From: Leucobacter rhizosphaerae
GTDB lineage: Bacteria; Actinomycetota; Actinomycetes; Actinomycetales; Microbacteriaceae
Assembly (NCBI RefSeq): GCF_022919175.1
Contig: NZ_CP095043.1
Span: forward strand, 186,001-250,000
Direction of reading: 5' to 3'
DNA: 64,000 nt
Positions 33,957 through 43,121 of this stretch are shown piece after piece. The translations under genes and the position numbers were made by a program. Numbering within the stretch: position 1 is the stretch's first letter; the number at the start of each line of letters is the position of its first letter. The notes under the pieces are model-generated. The model was not told the origin of the DNA. It did no database searches and was given only the letters and a program-made list of their open reading frames with translations.

Positions 33957-33962
33957 TATCCT
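33957..33962 (+). promoter_or_regulatory. Leaderless -10 element of the lipoprotein gene
   Basis: TATCCT, 6 nt before GTG 33969. Confidence 0.65.
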
Positions 33963-33968
33963 CGGGGT

Positions 33969-34646
33969 GTGGGAACCTCTCTGCGCCATTCTCGGACGCG
34001 TCGCGCCGGACTCGCGGGGCTCGCGGCCGTCGTGCTGCTCCTGACGGGCTGCGGATCGGGCGACCCCGATCCCGTGGAACCGGAACCGCTGAGCGCCACG
34101 CGAGCGGGCGGTCTCTATCTTTCTGCCGTCTGCCCCGTGAACGATGCCTGGGACGCCGCAGACCTCGAGCTCGACCGGCTGCGACTCGCACTCGGCCGCG
34201 GCGAGGCGGACACCGAGGCTCTTGCGGAGGCGCTGCGCGACGTCGCCGACGCGAGCGCGGAGGCTGCCGACGAGCTCGGGCCGAAACGCCAGTCGTGGCC
34301 GGAGTCGGCGTCGTCCGCCATCGCGGCGGTGCGTGCGTCGCTCACCGCGGACGAGCGGCAGGCGCTCACCGTCTCGAAGATGTCGGCATCGAAGATCGTG
34401 GCGTACACCTGGCAGGGAAGTGACGACATCGCAACGGCGGCCGCGGACGCGCGCGCCGCGCTCGGGCTTCCCGCCGACGCCGAGACGGCCTGCGCGCAGT
34501 GGGCGGAGCAGCAGGCGAGCGCGGAGGCCGAGGAGCCCGAGGCCGAGAAGCCCGAGGCGGAGAAGCCCGAGTCAGAGAAGCCTGAGGCGGAGAAGCCCGA
34601 ACCGGGCGCGTCGGACACGAAGAATTCATCCTCGAAGTCGCCGTGA
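33969..34646 (+). CDS. Hypothetical lipoprotein with EAEKP repeats
   Basis: 225 residues. Signal peptide with lipobox LLTGC, then an all-helical Ala-rich body with no family I recognise, and a C-terminal tail of five Glu-rich pentapeptides (EAEKP type). The tail is probably extended and negatively charged in the cell envelope. The GTG start is supported by the -10 element 6 nt upstream. Confidence 0.82.
   Translation: MGTSLRHSRTRRAGLAGLAAVVLLLTGCGSGDPDPVEPEPLSATRAGGLYLSAVCPVNDAWDAADLELDRLRLALGRGEADTEALAEALRDVADASAEAADELGPKRQSWPESASSAIAAVRASLTADERQALTVSKMSASKIVAYTWQGSDDIATAAADARAALGLPADAETACAQWAEQQASAEAEEPEAEKPEAEKPESEKPEAEKPEPGASDTKNSSSKSP
34524..34598 (+). repeat. 15-nt tandem repeat, five units
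   Basis: Five 15-nt units encoding EAEEP, EAEKP, EAEKP, ESEKP and EAEKP at the end of the lipoprotein. Confidence 0.88.
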
Positions 34647-34664
34647 GGCGTTCCGCGGATTCGG

Positions 34665-34670
34665 TAAGAT
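34665..34670 (+). promoter_or_regulatory. -10 element of the MFS gene
   Basis: TAAGAT, 9 nt before ATG 34680; a leaderless or very short leader is likely. Confidence 0.55.
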
Positions 34671-34679
34671 GGATCTCTT

Positions 34680-36167
34680 ATGTCTCACACCGCCGAGGAA
34701 ACCTCTCCACCCGTGCCCACCACCTCTGAGCGGGAGTTCGGGCCGCGCGAGCGTCTCGCCATCTGGCTGCTCCTGATCTCCGCCTTCGTCGTCATCCTCA
34801 ACGAGACGGTCATGGGTGTCGCCCTTCCGAAGCTGATGATCGACCTCGGCATCACCGCCGCGGCCGGCCAGTGGCTCACGACCGCCTTCCTCCTCACCAT
34901 GAGCGTCGTGATCCCGATCACCGGCATGCTGATCCAGCGCGTGCAGACGCGTCCGCTCTTCATCATCGCCATGAGCCTCTTCTCCGCCGGCACCCTGATC
35001 GCCGCGATCGCGCCCGGCTTCGAGGTGCTGCTCGTAGGTCGTGTCGTGCAGGCCTGCGGAACGGCGATCATGATGCCCCTGCTGATGACCACGGTCGTCA
35101 CCCTCGTCCCCGAGCACCAGCGCGGCCGACTCATGGGACGCATCGCGATCGTGATCTCCGTCGCGCCGGCGCTCGGGCCGACGCTGTCGGGGCTGATCCT
35201 GCAGGTGCTGACGTGGCGCTGGCTCTTCCTGGCCGTGCTGCCGATTGCCGTGATCGCGCTCGTGCTCGGCATGATCCGCATGCCCAATGTCGGAGTGCAG
35301 CGGAAGGCCCGGATCGACCTCGTCTCCGTGCTCCTGTCCGTGCTGGCCTTCGGTGGGCTCGTCTACGGCCTCAGCCTCATCGGCGAGTCGGCGAACGGCC
35401 ACGCGCCGATGCCGCCGTGGGTCCCGACGGTGGTCGGCGCGCTCGCACTGGCGCTCTTCGTGTGGCGCCAGACCCGGCTCCAGCGCGAGGACCGGGCGCT
35501 GCTCGACCTGCGCACGTTCCGCTCGCGGCCGTTCACCCTCTCGGTGATCCTCTTCGCCTTCAGCGCGATGGCGCTCTTCGGCTCGCTGATCCTGCTGCCG
35601 ATCTACATGCAGAACGTGCTGGGGCACGACACCCTCGAGACGGGTCTGCTGCTGCTGCCGGGCGGCCTGCTGATGGGCCTCATGGGCCCGATCGTGGGGC
35701 GGATCGTCGACTCCCGCGGCGCGCGGGCCGCACTGATCCCGGGCACGATCATCACGGCGCTGGCGCTCTGGAGCATGGGCCTGTTCACCGACACCACGTC
35801 GATCTGGCAGGTGCTCGCGACGCACCTGCTCCTGAGCCTCGGGCTGTCGGGCGTGTTCACGCCGCTGTTCGCGGTGTCGCTCGGGTCCCTGCCACCCCAG
35901 CTCGCGTCGCACGGCAGTGCTGTGATCTCGACGGTGCAGCAGGTCGCGGGCGCCGCGGGCACGGCGCTCTTCGTGACGGTGATGACCATCGTGTCGACGG
36001 CCGTCGCGGGCTCCCCGGACGCGGTCGATCCGCACGCGCTGGCCGCGGGTACCCGCACGGCGTTCCTCATCGGAGGTCTCGCGGCCACCGTGGGTGTCGT
36101 GGTGGCGTTCTTCGTGCGGGATCCCGCACCGCGGACGACCGAGGCGGGTGCCGTCAGCGGCCACTGA
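34680..36167 (+). CDS. MFS multidrug exporter, DHA2 (EmrB/QacA) type
   Basis: 495 residues with about 14 hydrophobic segments, the DHA2 count. LNETVMGVALPKLMIDLGI and QWLTTAFLLTMSVVIPITGML match motifs of helices 1-2 in EmrB-like exporters, and VGRVVQACGTAIMMPLLM is the motif C area. It likely exports drugs or other amphipathic compounds. A single-gene unit, convergent with the LysR gene after 31 nt. Confidence 0.94.
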   Translation: MSHTAEETSPPVPTTSEREFGPRERLAIWLLLISAFVVILNETVMGVALPKLMIDLGITAAAGQWLTTAFLLTMSVVIPITGMLIQRVQTRPLFIIAMSLFSAGTLIAAIAPGFEVLLVGRVVQACGTAIMMPLLMTTVVTLVPEHQRGRLMGRIAIVISVAPALGPTLSGLILQVLTWRWLFLAVLPIAVIALVLGMIRMPNVGVQRKARIDLVSVLLSVLAFGGLVYGLSLIGESANGHAPMPPWVPTVVGALALALFVWRQTRLQREDRALLDLRTFRSRPFTLSVILFAFSAMALFGSLILLPIYMQNVLGHDTLETGLLLLPGGLLMGLMGPIVGRIVDSRGARAALIPGTIITALALWSMGLFTDTTSIWQVLATHLLLSLGLSGVFTPLFAVSLGSLPPQLASHGSAVISTVQQVAGAAGTALFVTVMTIVSTAVAGSPDAVDPHALAAGTRTAFLIGGLAATVGVVVAFFVRDPAPRTTEAGAVSGH

Positions 36168-36198
36168 TCGGTGGGCACTGAGCAGCCGCGGGGCCAGC

Positions 36199-37113
36199 TC
36201 AGCCGAGCGCGGTGATCGATCTCCGCACGACCTCGGCGAGCTGTCGCACGGCGGCGGACGGTCCGCCGGGGCCCGCCGGGGCGGCGAGGAGCAGCTCGCG
36301 GGCGAATCGCGGATCCTCGATGGGGCGGAGCACCACTCCGTCGGGCAGATCGTTGCCGACGAGGCTCGGCACGAGCGCCACGGCCATCCCCGCCGCCACG
36401 AGCCCCAGCACCACCGAGTAGTCGTCCGTGCGGATCGCGACGTTGACCTGGTGACCGGCCGCCTGGAAGGTCTCGCGCACCAGGTCGTCCAGCGTGTCAC
36501 CCGGGGTCGATCCCGTCACCCAGTTGTCCGCGGCAAGGGTGAGCAGCGTCTCCGATGTGAAGGACCGATGCTGCGTGGCGGGGTGGTGCGACGGCAATGC
36601 CATGAGCATCGGGTCCGTGAACAGGTGCGTCGTGTGCACCTCCGCTCGGAACGGCAGACGGTACCCGCCCGCGGCGTAGACGAGCGCAGCGTCGAGCGTG
36701 TGCTGGTTCACCTGGGTGACGAGCGGGGAGACCTCTTCGAGCGTGGCGTCGAGCTCGATCCCGAGCTCCGTGATGCGCGCGACGATGCCGGGCAGCAGGC
36801 GTGCCGCCGCGGTCGGGAAGGTGCCGAACCGCAACCGGATGCGGCCGAGCTGCGAGAGGTCGCGGACGTCGGTGAGCGCACGATCGGCGAGTCCGAGGAT
36901 CTCCTCGCCGCGCTCGAGCATCAGCGTGCCCGCTGTCGTGAGCTTGCTGCCGCGGGTGCTGCGGGTCGTGAGATCCGCCCCCACGAGCCGGTCCAGGTTG
37001 CGGAGGTGGTAGTCGACGGTCGGCTGACTCCAGCCGAGGCGGGTGGCGGCCCGCGCGACGGAGCCTTCCGCCGCGACCGCACTGAGTGCCTGGAGCTGTC
37101 GGAGATCGATCAC
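36199..37113 (-). CDS. LysR-family transcriptional regulator
   Basis: 304 residues from GTG 37113. N-terminal winged helix (LRQLQALSAVAAEGSVARAA, then SQPTVDYHLRNLDRLVGADL), followed by a LysR substrate-binding domain. It is divergent from the basic amino acid decarboxylase gene across 124 bp, the usual layout for a local regulator, so it may control that gene. Confidence 0.93.
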   Translation of the reverse strand: MIDLRQLQALSAVAAEGSVARAATRLGWSQPTVDYHLRNLDRLVGADLTTRSTRGSKLTTAGTLMLERGEEILGLADRALTDVRDLSQLGRIRLRFGTFPTAAARLLPGIVARITELGIELDATLEEVSPLVTQVNQHTLDAALVYAAGGYRLPFRAEVHTTHLFTDPMLMALPSHHPATQHRSFTSETLLTLAADNWVTGSTPGDTLDDLVRETFQAAGHQVNVAIRTDDYSVVLGLVAAGMAVALVPSLVGNDLPDGVVLRPIEDPRFARELLLAAPAGPGGPSAAVRQLAEVVRRSITALG

Positions 37114-37237
37114 GGGGTTCCCAACGTCGTATGGAGCTGTTCCGGTACTTCCACCCTATTCGTTCAAGACGCCCTATGGTTCCCGCGAGTGCATTCGGGG
37201 TTCTGCCCGACCCCGGCGCTGCGGCAGTCTGGGGGAC

Positions 37238-38839
37238 ATGCTGCACCAGGAATCGCGTGACCCCAGCCCCGTCTCGAGCGGGGCCGCCGATGCTCCGAGC
37301 GTCCGTTCGGCCTCGATCCCCGCGCGGCGTGTGACCAGAACCTCTGCGGTACCGGACGCCCAACGCGGCGCACCCTACGCGGAGGCGCTCCAGCGATTCG
37401 CAGCGGGGCACCCCATGTCGCTGATGGTGCCGGGGCACGGCAACGCGCCCGAGGCCGGGGGGCAGCACCTCGCCGAGCTCTTCGGCGAGCGCGTGGCCGA
37501 GCTCGATGCGCCGCTGATGCTGGAGGGCATCGACCTGGGGGCGGACTCCCCGCTGGTCGAGGCGCAGCGGCTCGCCGCCGAGGCCTGGGGTGCGAAGCGG
37601 ACCTGGTTCCTCACGAACGGCGCCTCGCAGGCGAACCGCACCGCCGCGATCGCGGTCCGCAGCCTCGGCGAGCGCGTGATGATCCAGCGCAGCTCGCACT
37701 CGAGCTTCACCGACGGTGTGCTGCTCGCCGGCCTGGTCCCCGCGTTCGTGTCGCCCACGATCGACACCCACCACGGCATCGCGCACGGCCTCACCCCCGA
37801 CGCGCTCGACGCCGCACTCGAGGCGGAGCATCGCGCCGGTCGTCCGGTGTCGAGCGTGTACACGGTGTCGCCGAGCTACTTCGGGTCGGTCGCCGACGTC
37901 GCGGGCCTCGCCCGAGTCGCGCACGCGCACGGCGCCGCACTGATCGTCGACGGCGCCTGGGGCGCCCACTTCGGCTTCCACCCCGACCTTCCCGAATCCT
38001 CGGCACGCCTCGGCGCCGACCTCGTCGTCTCCAGCACGCACAAGCTCGCCGGCTCGCTCACCCAGTCCGCCATGCTGCACCTCGGCAACGGCCCGTTCGC
38101 GGAGCGACTCGAACCGCTCGTCGAACGCGCCTACGCGATGACCTCGTCGACGTCGGCCAGTGCGATCCTCATGGGCTCGCTCGACGTCGCCCGCCGTGCG
38201 CTCGTGACGGGCGAGGCCACGATCGGCCGCGCGATCCGGACCGCCAATGAGGTACGGGATCGGGTGCGGGCCGATCCGCGGTTCGCCGTCATCAGCGACG
38301 ACTTCGGCGCGTTCCCCGACATCGTCGAGACCGATGCACTCCGGGTGCCGATCGATGTCTCGGGGACCGGGCAGAGCGGGCACTGGGTGCGCAAGCGGAT
38401 GACCGAGGCGCACGGCATCTACCTCGAGATGTCCACCGCGACGAGTGTCGTCGCGGTCATCGGTGCGCTCGCCACCCCCGACACCGAGCGGTTCATCGAC
38501 GCCCTGCGCGCGGTCGCGGACGAGGCGGATGCGCTCCGCGGGGCGTCTGACGCGGGTGCCCCCGACGCGTTTCCCGCGCTTCCCGCGGCCGGTGCGCTCC
38601 GGATGCTGCCGCGCGACGCCTACTTCGGCGCGAGCGAGATCGTGCCGGCCGTGGACGCGGTGGGCCGGGTGTCGGCGGACACCCTCGCGGCCTACCCGCC
38701 CGGGATCCCGAACCTGATCCCCGGCGAGGAGGTCACCGCGGAGACGGTGGCGTTCCTGCGCGCCGTGGCGGCGTCGCCGACCGGGTACGTGCGCGGTGCG
38801 GTGGATCCGGCGGTCGAGGGCATCCGCGTCGTGCGGTGA
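37238..38839 (+). CDS. Orn/Lys/Arg decarboxylase, fold-type I PLP enzyme
   Basis: 533 residues from ATG 37238, preceded by GGGGGA. PLP contacts are visible: RSSHSSFTDGVLL, the Asp of VDGAWGAHFGFHP, and the Schiff-base Lys in SSTHKLAGSLTQSAMLH. It resembles the Gram-positive SpeA/YaaO group, decarboxylating arginine, ornithine or lysine to a polyamine precursor. The first 55-60 residues are a non-conserved tail. If arginine is the substrate, the product agmatine could feed a ureohydrolase such as the one at 19.8 kb. Confidence 0.9.
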   Translation: MLHQESRDPSPVSSGAADAPSVRSASIPARRVTRTSAVPDAQRGAPYAEALQRFAAGHPMSLMVPGHGNAPEAGGQHLAELFGERVAELDAPLMLEGIDLGADSPLVEAQRLAAEAWGAKRTWFLTNGASQANRTAAIAVRSLGERVMIQRSSHSSFTDGVLLAGLVPAFVSPTIDTHHGIAHGLTPDALDAALEAEHRAGRPVSSVYTVSPSYFGSVADVAGLARVAHAHGAALIVDGAWGAHFGFHPDLPESSARLGADLVVSSTHKLAGSLTQSAMLHLGNGPFAERLEPLVERAYAMTSSTSASAILMGSLDVARRALVTGEATIGRAIRTANEVRDRVRADPRFAVISDDFGAFPDIVETDALRVPIDVSGTGQSGHWVRKRMTEAHGIYLEMSTATSVVAVIGALATPDTERFIDALRAVADEADALRGASDAGAPDAFPALPAAGALRMLPRDAYFGASEIVPAVDAVGRVSADTLAAYPPGIPNLIPGEEVTAETVAFLRAVAASPTGYVRGAVDPAVEGIRVVR

Positions 38840-38867
38840 TCGCATCGCGGAGGATCCGAGTACGCAG

Positions 38868-38906
38868 AAGGGGGCGGCACCGATGTGAGATCGGCGCCGC
38901 CCCCTT
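38868..38906. terminator. Bidirectional hairpin terminator
   Basis: 17-bp stem with one A-C mismatch (38868-38884 with 38890-38906) and a 5-nt loop, between the convergent decarboxylase and small membrane protein genes. Confidence 0.88.
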
Positions 38907-38918
38907 CCGCGTCTGCGG

Positions 38919-39146
38919 CTACTTCTTCTGGAAGAGGTTCCCCACGAGCGTCGAGCCGATGAGGACGATCGCGAGGAGCACCACGCCGACGATCGAGATC
39001 GCGACGACGTCGACCGGGTGGCCCGCCGACGAGAACATCGAGTGCGAGTTGTCCTGCTCGCCGCCCGAGGCGAATGCGGGCGCGGCCACGAACACCGACG
39101 CGAGGGCGACGGTGACGGCGGTTGCGATGCGGGTGCGGATCTTCAC
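38919..39146 (-). CDS. Small secreted/membrane protein
   Basis: 75 residues from GTG 39146, with GGAG 6 nt upstream. A signal peptide ending APAFA (about residues 1-26) is followed by a polar stretch and one membrane helix (VDVVAISIVGVVLLAIVLIG). No recognised family; a small envelope protein. Confidence 0.72.
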   Translation of the reverse strand: MKIRTRIATAVTVALASVFVAAPAFASGGEQDNSHSMFSSAGHPVDVVAISIVGVVLLAIVLIGSTLVGNLFQKK

Positions 39147-39232
39147 GTTGACTCCTCGCGGGTTCCTGACAGTTCCGGCGCCGGGGCGCCGATCCCCACC
39201 ATCCTATCCCGATTCGGCGGCCGCGCTCGCAA

Positions 39233-39238
39233 TAGGCT
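39233..39238 (+). promoter_or_regulatory. Leaderless -10 element of the DUF885 gene
   Basis: TAGGCT, 6 nt before ATG 39245. Confidence 0.7.
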
Positions 39239-39244
39239 GGAGGC

Positions 39245-40996
39245 ATGACCGCACCACGCCCGCAGACCCCCATCGATGCCCTCGCCGAGCGGTGGGTCGA
39301 CACCCTCGTCGCCCACGAGCCCACGATCGGCACGTACATCGGACGGACCGCCGAGAACGGGCGCCTCCCCGACTACTCGCCCGAGGGCGCGCAGGCACTG
39401 GCCGGCGTCGAGCGCGCGACGCTCGACGCCCTGCAGGCCGCGCCGGTGCAGGATGCCGTCGACGCCGTCACGCGCGCCGACCTCACCGCGGGGCTCCGGC
39501 TCTCGCTCGAGCAGCACGCGGCGGGTGAGCCGCTCCGGGCGTTGAACGTCATCGAGTCGCCGCCGCAGCAGATCCGAGACATCTTCGACCTCATGCCGAC
39601 CGACGGCACCGAGGACTGGGAGGTCGTCGCATCACGGCTCCGCGCCGTCCCCGAGGCCCTCGCGGGCTACCGCGCGTCGCTCGCCCTCGGTGCCGAGCGC
39701 GGTCTCGCGCCCGCGATCCGCCAGGTGCGGGAGGTCGCGGCCCAGTCGCGACGAACGGCGGGGGCGGCCGGAGCCACGGCGGACACCGGGGTCGCGGGGG
39801 TCGCGGGCGAGCCGGGCTTCTTCGACGGGTTCGTTGCCGGGGCGGGTGCGGTGCCGCCGGCGCTCGCGCGGGATCTCGGCGCGGCCGCGCAGGCGGCGTC
39901 GGCCGCGTACGCCGAGCTCGCCGACTTCCTGGAGACGACGATCGCGCCCGTCGCGCCCGAAGCCGACGCATTCGGTCGGGACCGGTACGCGCTGGCCTCC
40001 GAGGGGTTTCTCGGCACGCGCGTCGATCTCGATGAGACGTACGAGTGGGGTCTGGAGGAGCTGCGTCGCATGGTCGCCGAGCAGGAACGCGTGGCCGCCG
40101 AGATCGTGCCGGGTGGGCGACCGGGGCCCGGGATCGTGGCCGAGGCCATCGCCGTGCTCGAGGCCGACCCGTCCCGGAAGCTGCACGGCACCGAGGCACT
40201 CCGCCGATGGATGCAGGAGACGAGCGACCGGGCGGTGGCCGAGCTCGGCGCGGCGGCGGACGCGCAGTTCGACATTCCCGAGGAGATCCGCACGCTGGAG
40301 TGCATGATCGCGCCGACGCAGGAGGGCGGGATCTACTACACGGGTCCGAGCGACGACTTCTCCCGCCCGGGGCGCATGTGGTGGTCGGTCCCGCCGGGCG
40401 TCACCGAGTTCGACACCTGGCGCGAGCTCACCACGGTGTACCACGAGGGGGTGCCCGGGCATCACCTGCAGATCGGCCAGGCCGTGGTGAACCGCGGCCA
40501 GCTGAACGAGTGGCGTCGGCAGTTGGCCGGCACGTCCGGGCACGCCGAGGGGTGGGCGCTCTACGCGGAGCGGCTCATGGAGCAGCTCGGGTACCTGGAC
40601 GATCCGGCGGATCGACTCGGCATGCTCGACGGTCAGCGCATGCGGGCGGCGCGGGTCGTGCTCGACATCGGCGTGCACCTCGGCAAGCCGCGGCCGGGTG
40701 GGGGCGGGGTCTGGGACGGCGAGTTCGCCCTGGACTTCATGCGGCAGAACGTGAACATGAACGACGGCTTCGTCCGCTTCGAGGTGAACCGCTACCTCGG
40801 CTGGGCGGGGCAGGCACCGTCGTACAAGGTCGGCCAGCGGGTGTGGGAGGGGCTGCGCGCGGAGGCCGAGCGGAGCGCGGCGGCGGCGGGCACCGACTTC
40901 GACGTGCGGGCGTTCCACCGGGATGCCCTCGCACTCGGCGGGGTCCGGCTCGACACGCTCGAGCGGGCGCTCCGCGGCGAGTTCGAGGGGCGCTGA
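39245..40996 (+). CDS. DUF885 family metallopeptidase-like protein
   Basis: 583 residues. The HExxxGHH-type zinc motif appears as YHEGVPGHHLQIGQ, with a later GHAEGWALYAERLMEQLGY that supplies a Glu. DUF885 proteins are predicted zinc carboxypeptidase-like enzymes of unknown substrate. No signal peptide is visible, so it is probably cytoplasmic. It ends 0 nt before the YchJ gene. Confidence 0.92.
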   Translation: MTAPRPQTPIDALAERWVDTLVAHEPTIGTYIGRTAENGRLPDYSPEGAQALAGVERATLDALQAAPVQDAVDAVTRADLTAGLRLSLEQHAAGEPLRALNVIESPPQQIRDIFDLMPTDGTEDWEVVASRLRAVPEALAGYRASLALGAERGLAPAIRQVREVAAQSRRTAGAAGATADTGVAGVAGEPGFFDGFVAGAGAVPPALARDLGAAAQAASAAYAELADFLETTIAPVAPEADAFGRDRYALASEGFLGTRVDLDETYEWGLEELRRMVAEQERVAAEIVPGGRPGPGIVAEAIAVLEADPSRKLHGTEALRRWMQETSDRAVAELGAAADAQFDIPEEIRTLECMIAPTQEGGIYYTGPSDDFSRPGRMWWSVPPGVTEFDTWRELTTVYHEGVPGHHLQIGQAVVNRGQLNEWRRQLAGTSGHAEGWALYAERLMEQLGYLDDPADRLGMLDGQRMRAARVVLDIGVHLGKPRPGGGGVWDGEFALDFMRQNVNMNDGFVRFEVNRYLGWAGQAPSYKVGQRVWEGLRAEAERSAAAAGTDFDVRAFHRDALALGGVRLDTLERALRGEFEGR

Positions 40997-41395
40997 GTGG
41001 CGTTCGAGACGCCCGGGGCGCTGGATCCGTGCCCGTGCGGCCGGGGAGTCGCGTTCGGCGCGTGCTGCGACCCGCTGCACCGCGGGGAGCCCGCGCCCAC
41101 CGCGGAACGCCTGATGCGGTCGCGCTACGCGGCATTCGTCGTGGGGGACGCGCCCTATCTGCTCCGCAGCTGGGACCCGGCGACGCGGCCCGCGACGATG
41201 GAACTCGATCCGACGCTCACGTGGAAGCGCCTCATCGTCGAGCGCGCGGTGGCGGGCGGTCCCTTCGACGAGCGCGGTGAGGTGACGTTCACCGCCGTCG
41301 CGCGGAGTGCGGAGGGGCGGCTCGAGCAGCGCGAGCGCAGCCGCTTCGCGCGGTCCGCGGGCAGCTGGGTGTACGTGGACGGCGACCCGCTGTAG
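40997..41395 (+). CDS. YchJ family (UPF0225) SEC-C-like protein
   Basis: 132 residues. The N-terminal Cys motif CPCGRGVAFGACCDPLHRG is followed by RLMRSRYAAFVVGDAPYLLRSW, the NTF2-like YchJ domain. The GTG start directly follows the DUF885 stop, so the genes are probably co-transcribed. Function unknown; the Cys cluster may bind zinc. Confidence 0.9.
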   Translation: MAFETPGALDPCPCGRGVAFGACCDPLHRGEPAPTAERLMRSRYAAFVVGDAPYLLRSWDPATRPATMELDPTLTWKRLIVERAVAGGPFDERGEVTFTAVARSAEGRLEQRERSRFARSAGSWVYVDGDPL

Positions 41396-41435
41396 CCGGG
41401 GCCCGGTGGTGCGCGGGGATGTCCGCGAGGGTCGG

Positions 41436-41441
41436 TACGCT
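41436..41441 (+). promoter_or_regulatory. Leaderless -10 element of the FAD oxidoreductase gene
   Basis: TACGCT, 6 nt before ATG 41448. Confidence 0.7.
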
Positions 41442-41447
41442 GGGGTC

Positions 41448-43082
41448 ATGGTCATCGAAGCCCCTGCACCCGCCTCTGCGCCCGATCCCGAACCGACGTC
41501 GGCACCCACGCACGACGTCGTCATCGTCGGTGGCGGGCACAACGCCCTCGTCGCCGCCGCCTATCTCGCCCGCGCTGGCAAGTCGGTCGCCGTCTACGAG
41601 CGGCTCGACCACGTCGGCGGCGCCGCCGTGTCGGAGGAGCCGTGGCCGGGGGTCGCCGCGCGCCTCTCGCGATACTCCTATCTCGTGAGCCTGCTGCCAC
41701 GGCAGATCATTCGGGACCTCGGGCTCCGGATCGACCTCAACCGCCGCCGCTACTCGTCGTACACGCCGGACCCCGCGGATCCGACCCGGGGCGTGCTCGT
41801 GGACAACGGCGACGCCGAGGCGACGGCCGCCTCATTCGCTCGGGTGACCGGAGATCCGGAGGAGGCCGGCAGGTTCCAGGCGTTCACTGCACGCATCGCC
41901 CCGGTCGCGGAGCGTCTGTTCCCGACGGTCACGGAGCCGCTTCGGCGCCGCTCCGAGGTGCGCGCGCTCATCGACGACGACGCACTGTGGCAGGACCTCT
42001 TCGAGCGCCCGCTGGGGCAGGTCATCCGCGCGTCGCTCGAGAGCGACCTCGCGCGCGGCATCGCGCTCACCGATGGCCTGATCGGCACGTTCGCGACGGC
42101 CGATGAGGCGTCGCTGCGCCAGAACCGGTGCTTCCTCTACCACATCATCGGCGGCGGCACGGGGGACTGGGACGTGCCGGTGGGCGGCATGGGCCGAGTG
42201 AGCGGCGAACTGGAGCGCGCGGCTCGGGAGGCCGGCGCGGAGCTGCACACGGGTGCGGATGTCACGGCGATCGGCGCCGACGGGACCGTGCACGCCACGC
42301 GGAACGGGACGCCCGAGACCGCACGGGGTCGACTCGTGCTGAGCGGGGTGGGCCCGGCCGTCTTCGAGCGTCTCCTCGCCGCGGGCGGGGCGCCCGCGGC
42401 GCCGGTGACGCCCGAGCGGCCGGAGGGCGCGCAGGTGAAGATCAACATGCTCCTCTCGCGGCTGCCGAAGTTGCGTGATCAAGACGTCGATCCCCAGGCG
42501 GCCTTCGCGGGCACCTTCCACATCAACGAAACCCTCACGCAGCTCGAGGCGGCGCACGCCAGTGCCGCCGGGGGTGCGATTCCGGAGCCGCTGCCCGCGG
42601 AGATCTACTGCCACTCGCTCACCGACCCGTCGATCCTGTCGCCCGAGCTGCAGGCGCAGGGGGTGCAGACCCTGACGCTCTTCGGACTGCACGTTCCCGA
42701 CCGCCTCGTCACGCCCGAGACGAACGACCGGGTGCGCGCCGAGCTGCTGGCGGCCGCGCAGCGGTCGCTCGACTCCGTGCTCGCCGAACCGATAGCGGAC
42801 TGCCTGTACCTCGCCCCCGACGGCACCCCGTGCATCGAGGCGCGGACCACACTCGACCTCGAGGAGTCGCTCGGCATGGTCGGCGGCGACATCTTCCACG
42901 GTGCGCTGTCGTGGCCATGGGCGGAGGACGACGACGATCTGGCGACCCCGGCGGGTCGCTGGGGCGTCGCCACCCGGCTGCCGAACATGCTCGTCTGCGG
43001 CTCGGGCGCGCGGCGCGGTGGCGCCGTGAGCGGGCTCGGTGGTCACAACGCGGCGCAGGCCGCCCTGGAGATCCTGGGGTAG
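41448..43082 (+). CDS. FAD-dependent phytoene dehydrogenase-like oxidoreductase (PYROXD2 type)
   Basis: 544 residues. The N-terminal dinucleotide-binding motif is VVIVGGGHNALVAAAYLARAG, with the Glu of VYERLDHVGGAAV. GGTGDWDVPVGGMGRVSGEL in the middle and CGSGARRGGAVSGLGGHNAA at the C-terminus are typical of NAD(P)/FAD-dependent PYROXD2-like proteins. No carotenoid genes are adjacent, so a role in carotenoid desaturation is not supported. The substrate is unknown. Confidence 0.9.
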   Translation: MVIEAPAPASAPDPEPTSAPTHDVVIVGGGHNALVAAAYLARAGKSVAVYERLDHVGGAAVSEEPWPGVAARLSRYSYLVSLLPRQIIRDLGLRIDLNRRRYSSYTPDPADPTRGVLVDNGDAEATAASFARVTGDPEEAGRFQAFTARIAPVAERLFPTVTEPLRRRSEVRALIDDDALWQDLFERPLGQVIRASLESDLARGIALTDGLIGTFATADEASLRQNRCFLYHIIGGGTGDWDVPVGGMGRVSGELERAAREAGAELHTGADVTAIGADGTVHATRNGTPETARGRLVLSGVGPAVFERLLAAGGAPAAPVTPERPEGAQVKINMLLSRLPKLRDQDVDPQAAFAGTFHINETLTQLEAAHASAAGGAIPEPLPAEIYCHSLTDPSILSPELQAQGVQTLTLFGLHVPDRLVTPETNDRVRAELLAAAQRSLDSVLAEPIADCLYLAPDGTPCIEARTTLDLEESLGMVGGDIFHGALSWPWAEDDDDLATPAGRWGVATRLPNMLVCGSGARRGGAVSGLGGHNAAQAALEILG

Positions 43083-43121
43083 GAGCCGCGCGGCCCGGCC
43101 GGCCTCATGGACCCGGTCGGG

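Noticed and set aside
34524..34598. CRISPR-like array
   Set aside because: Units are contiguous coding repeats without spacers; no cas genes in the window.
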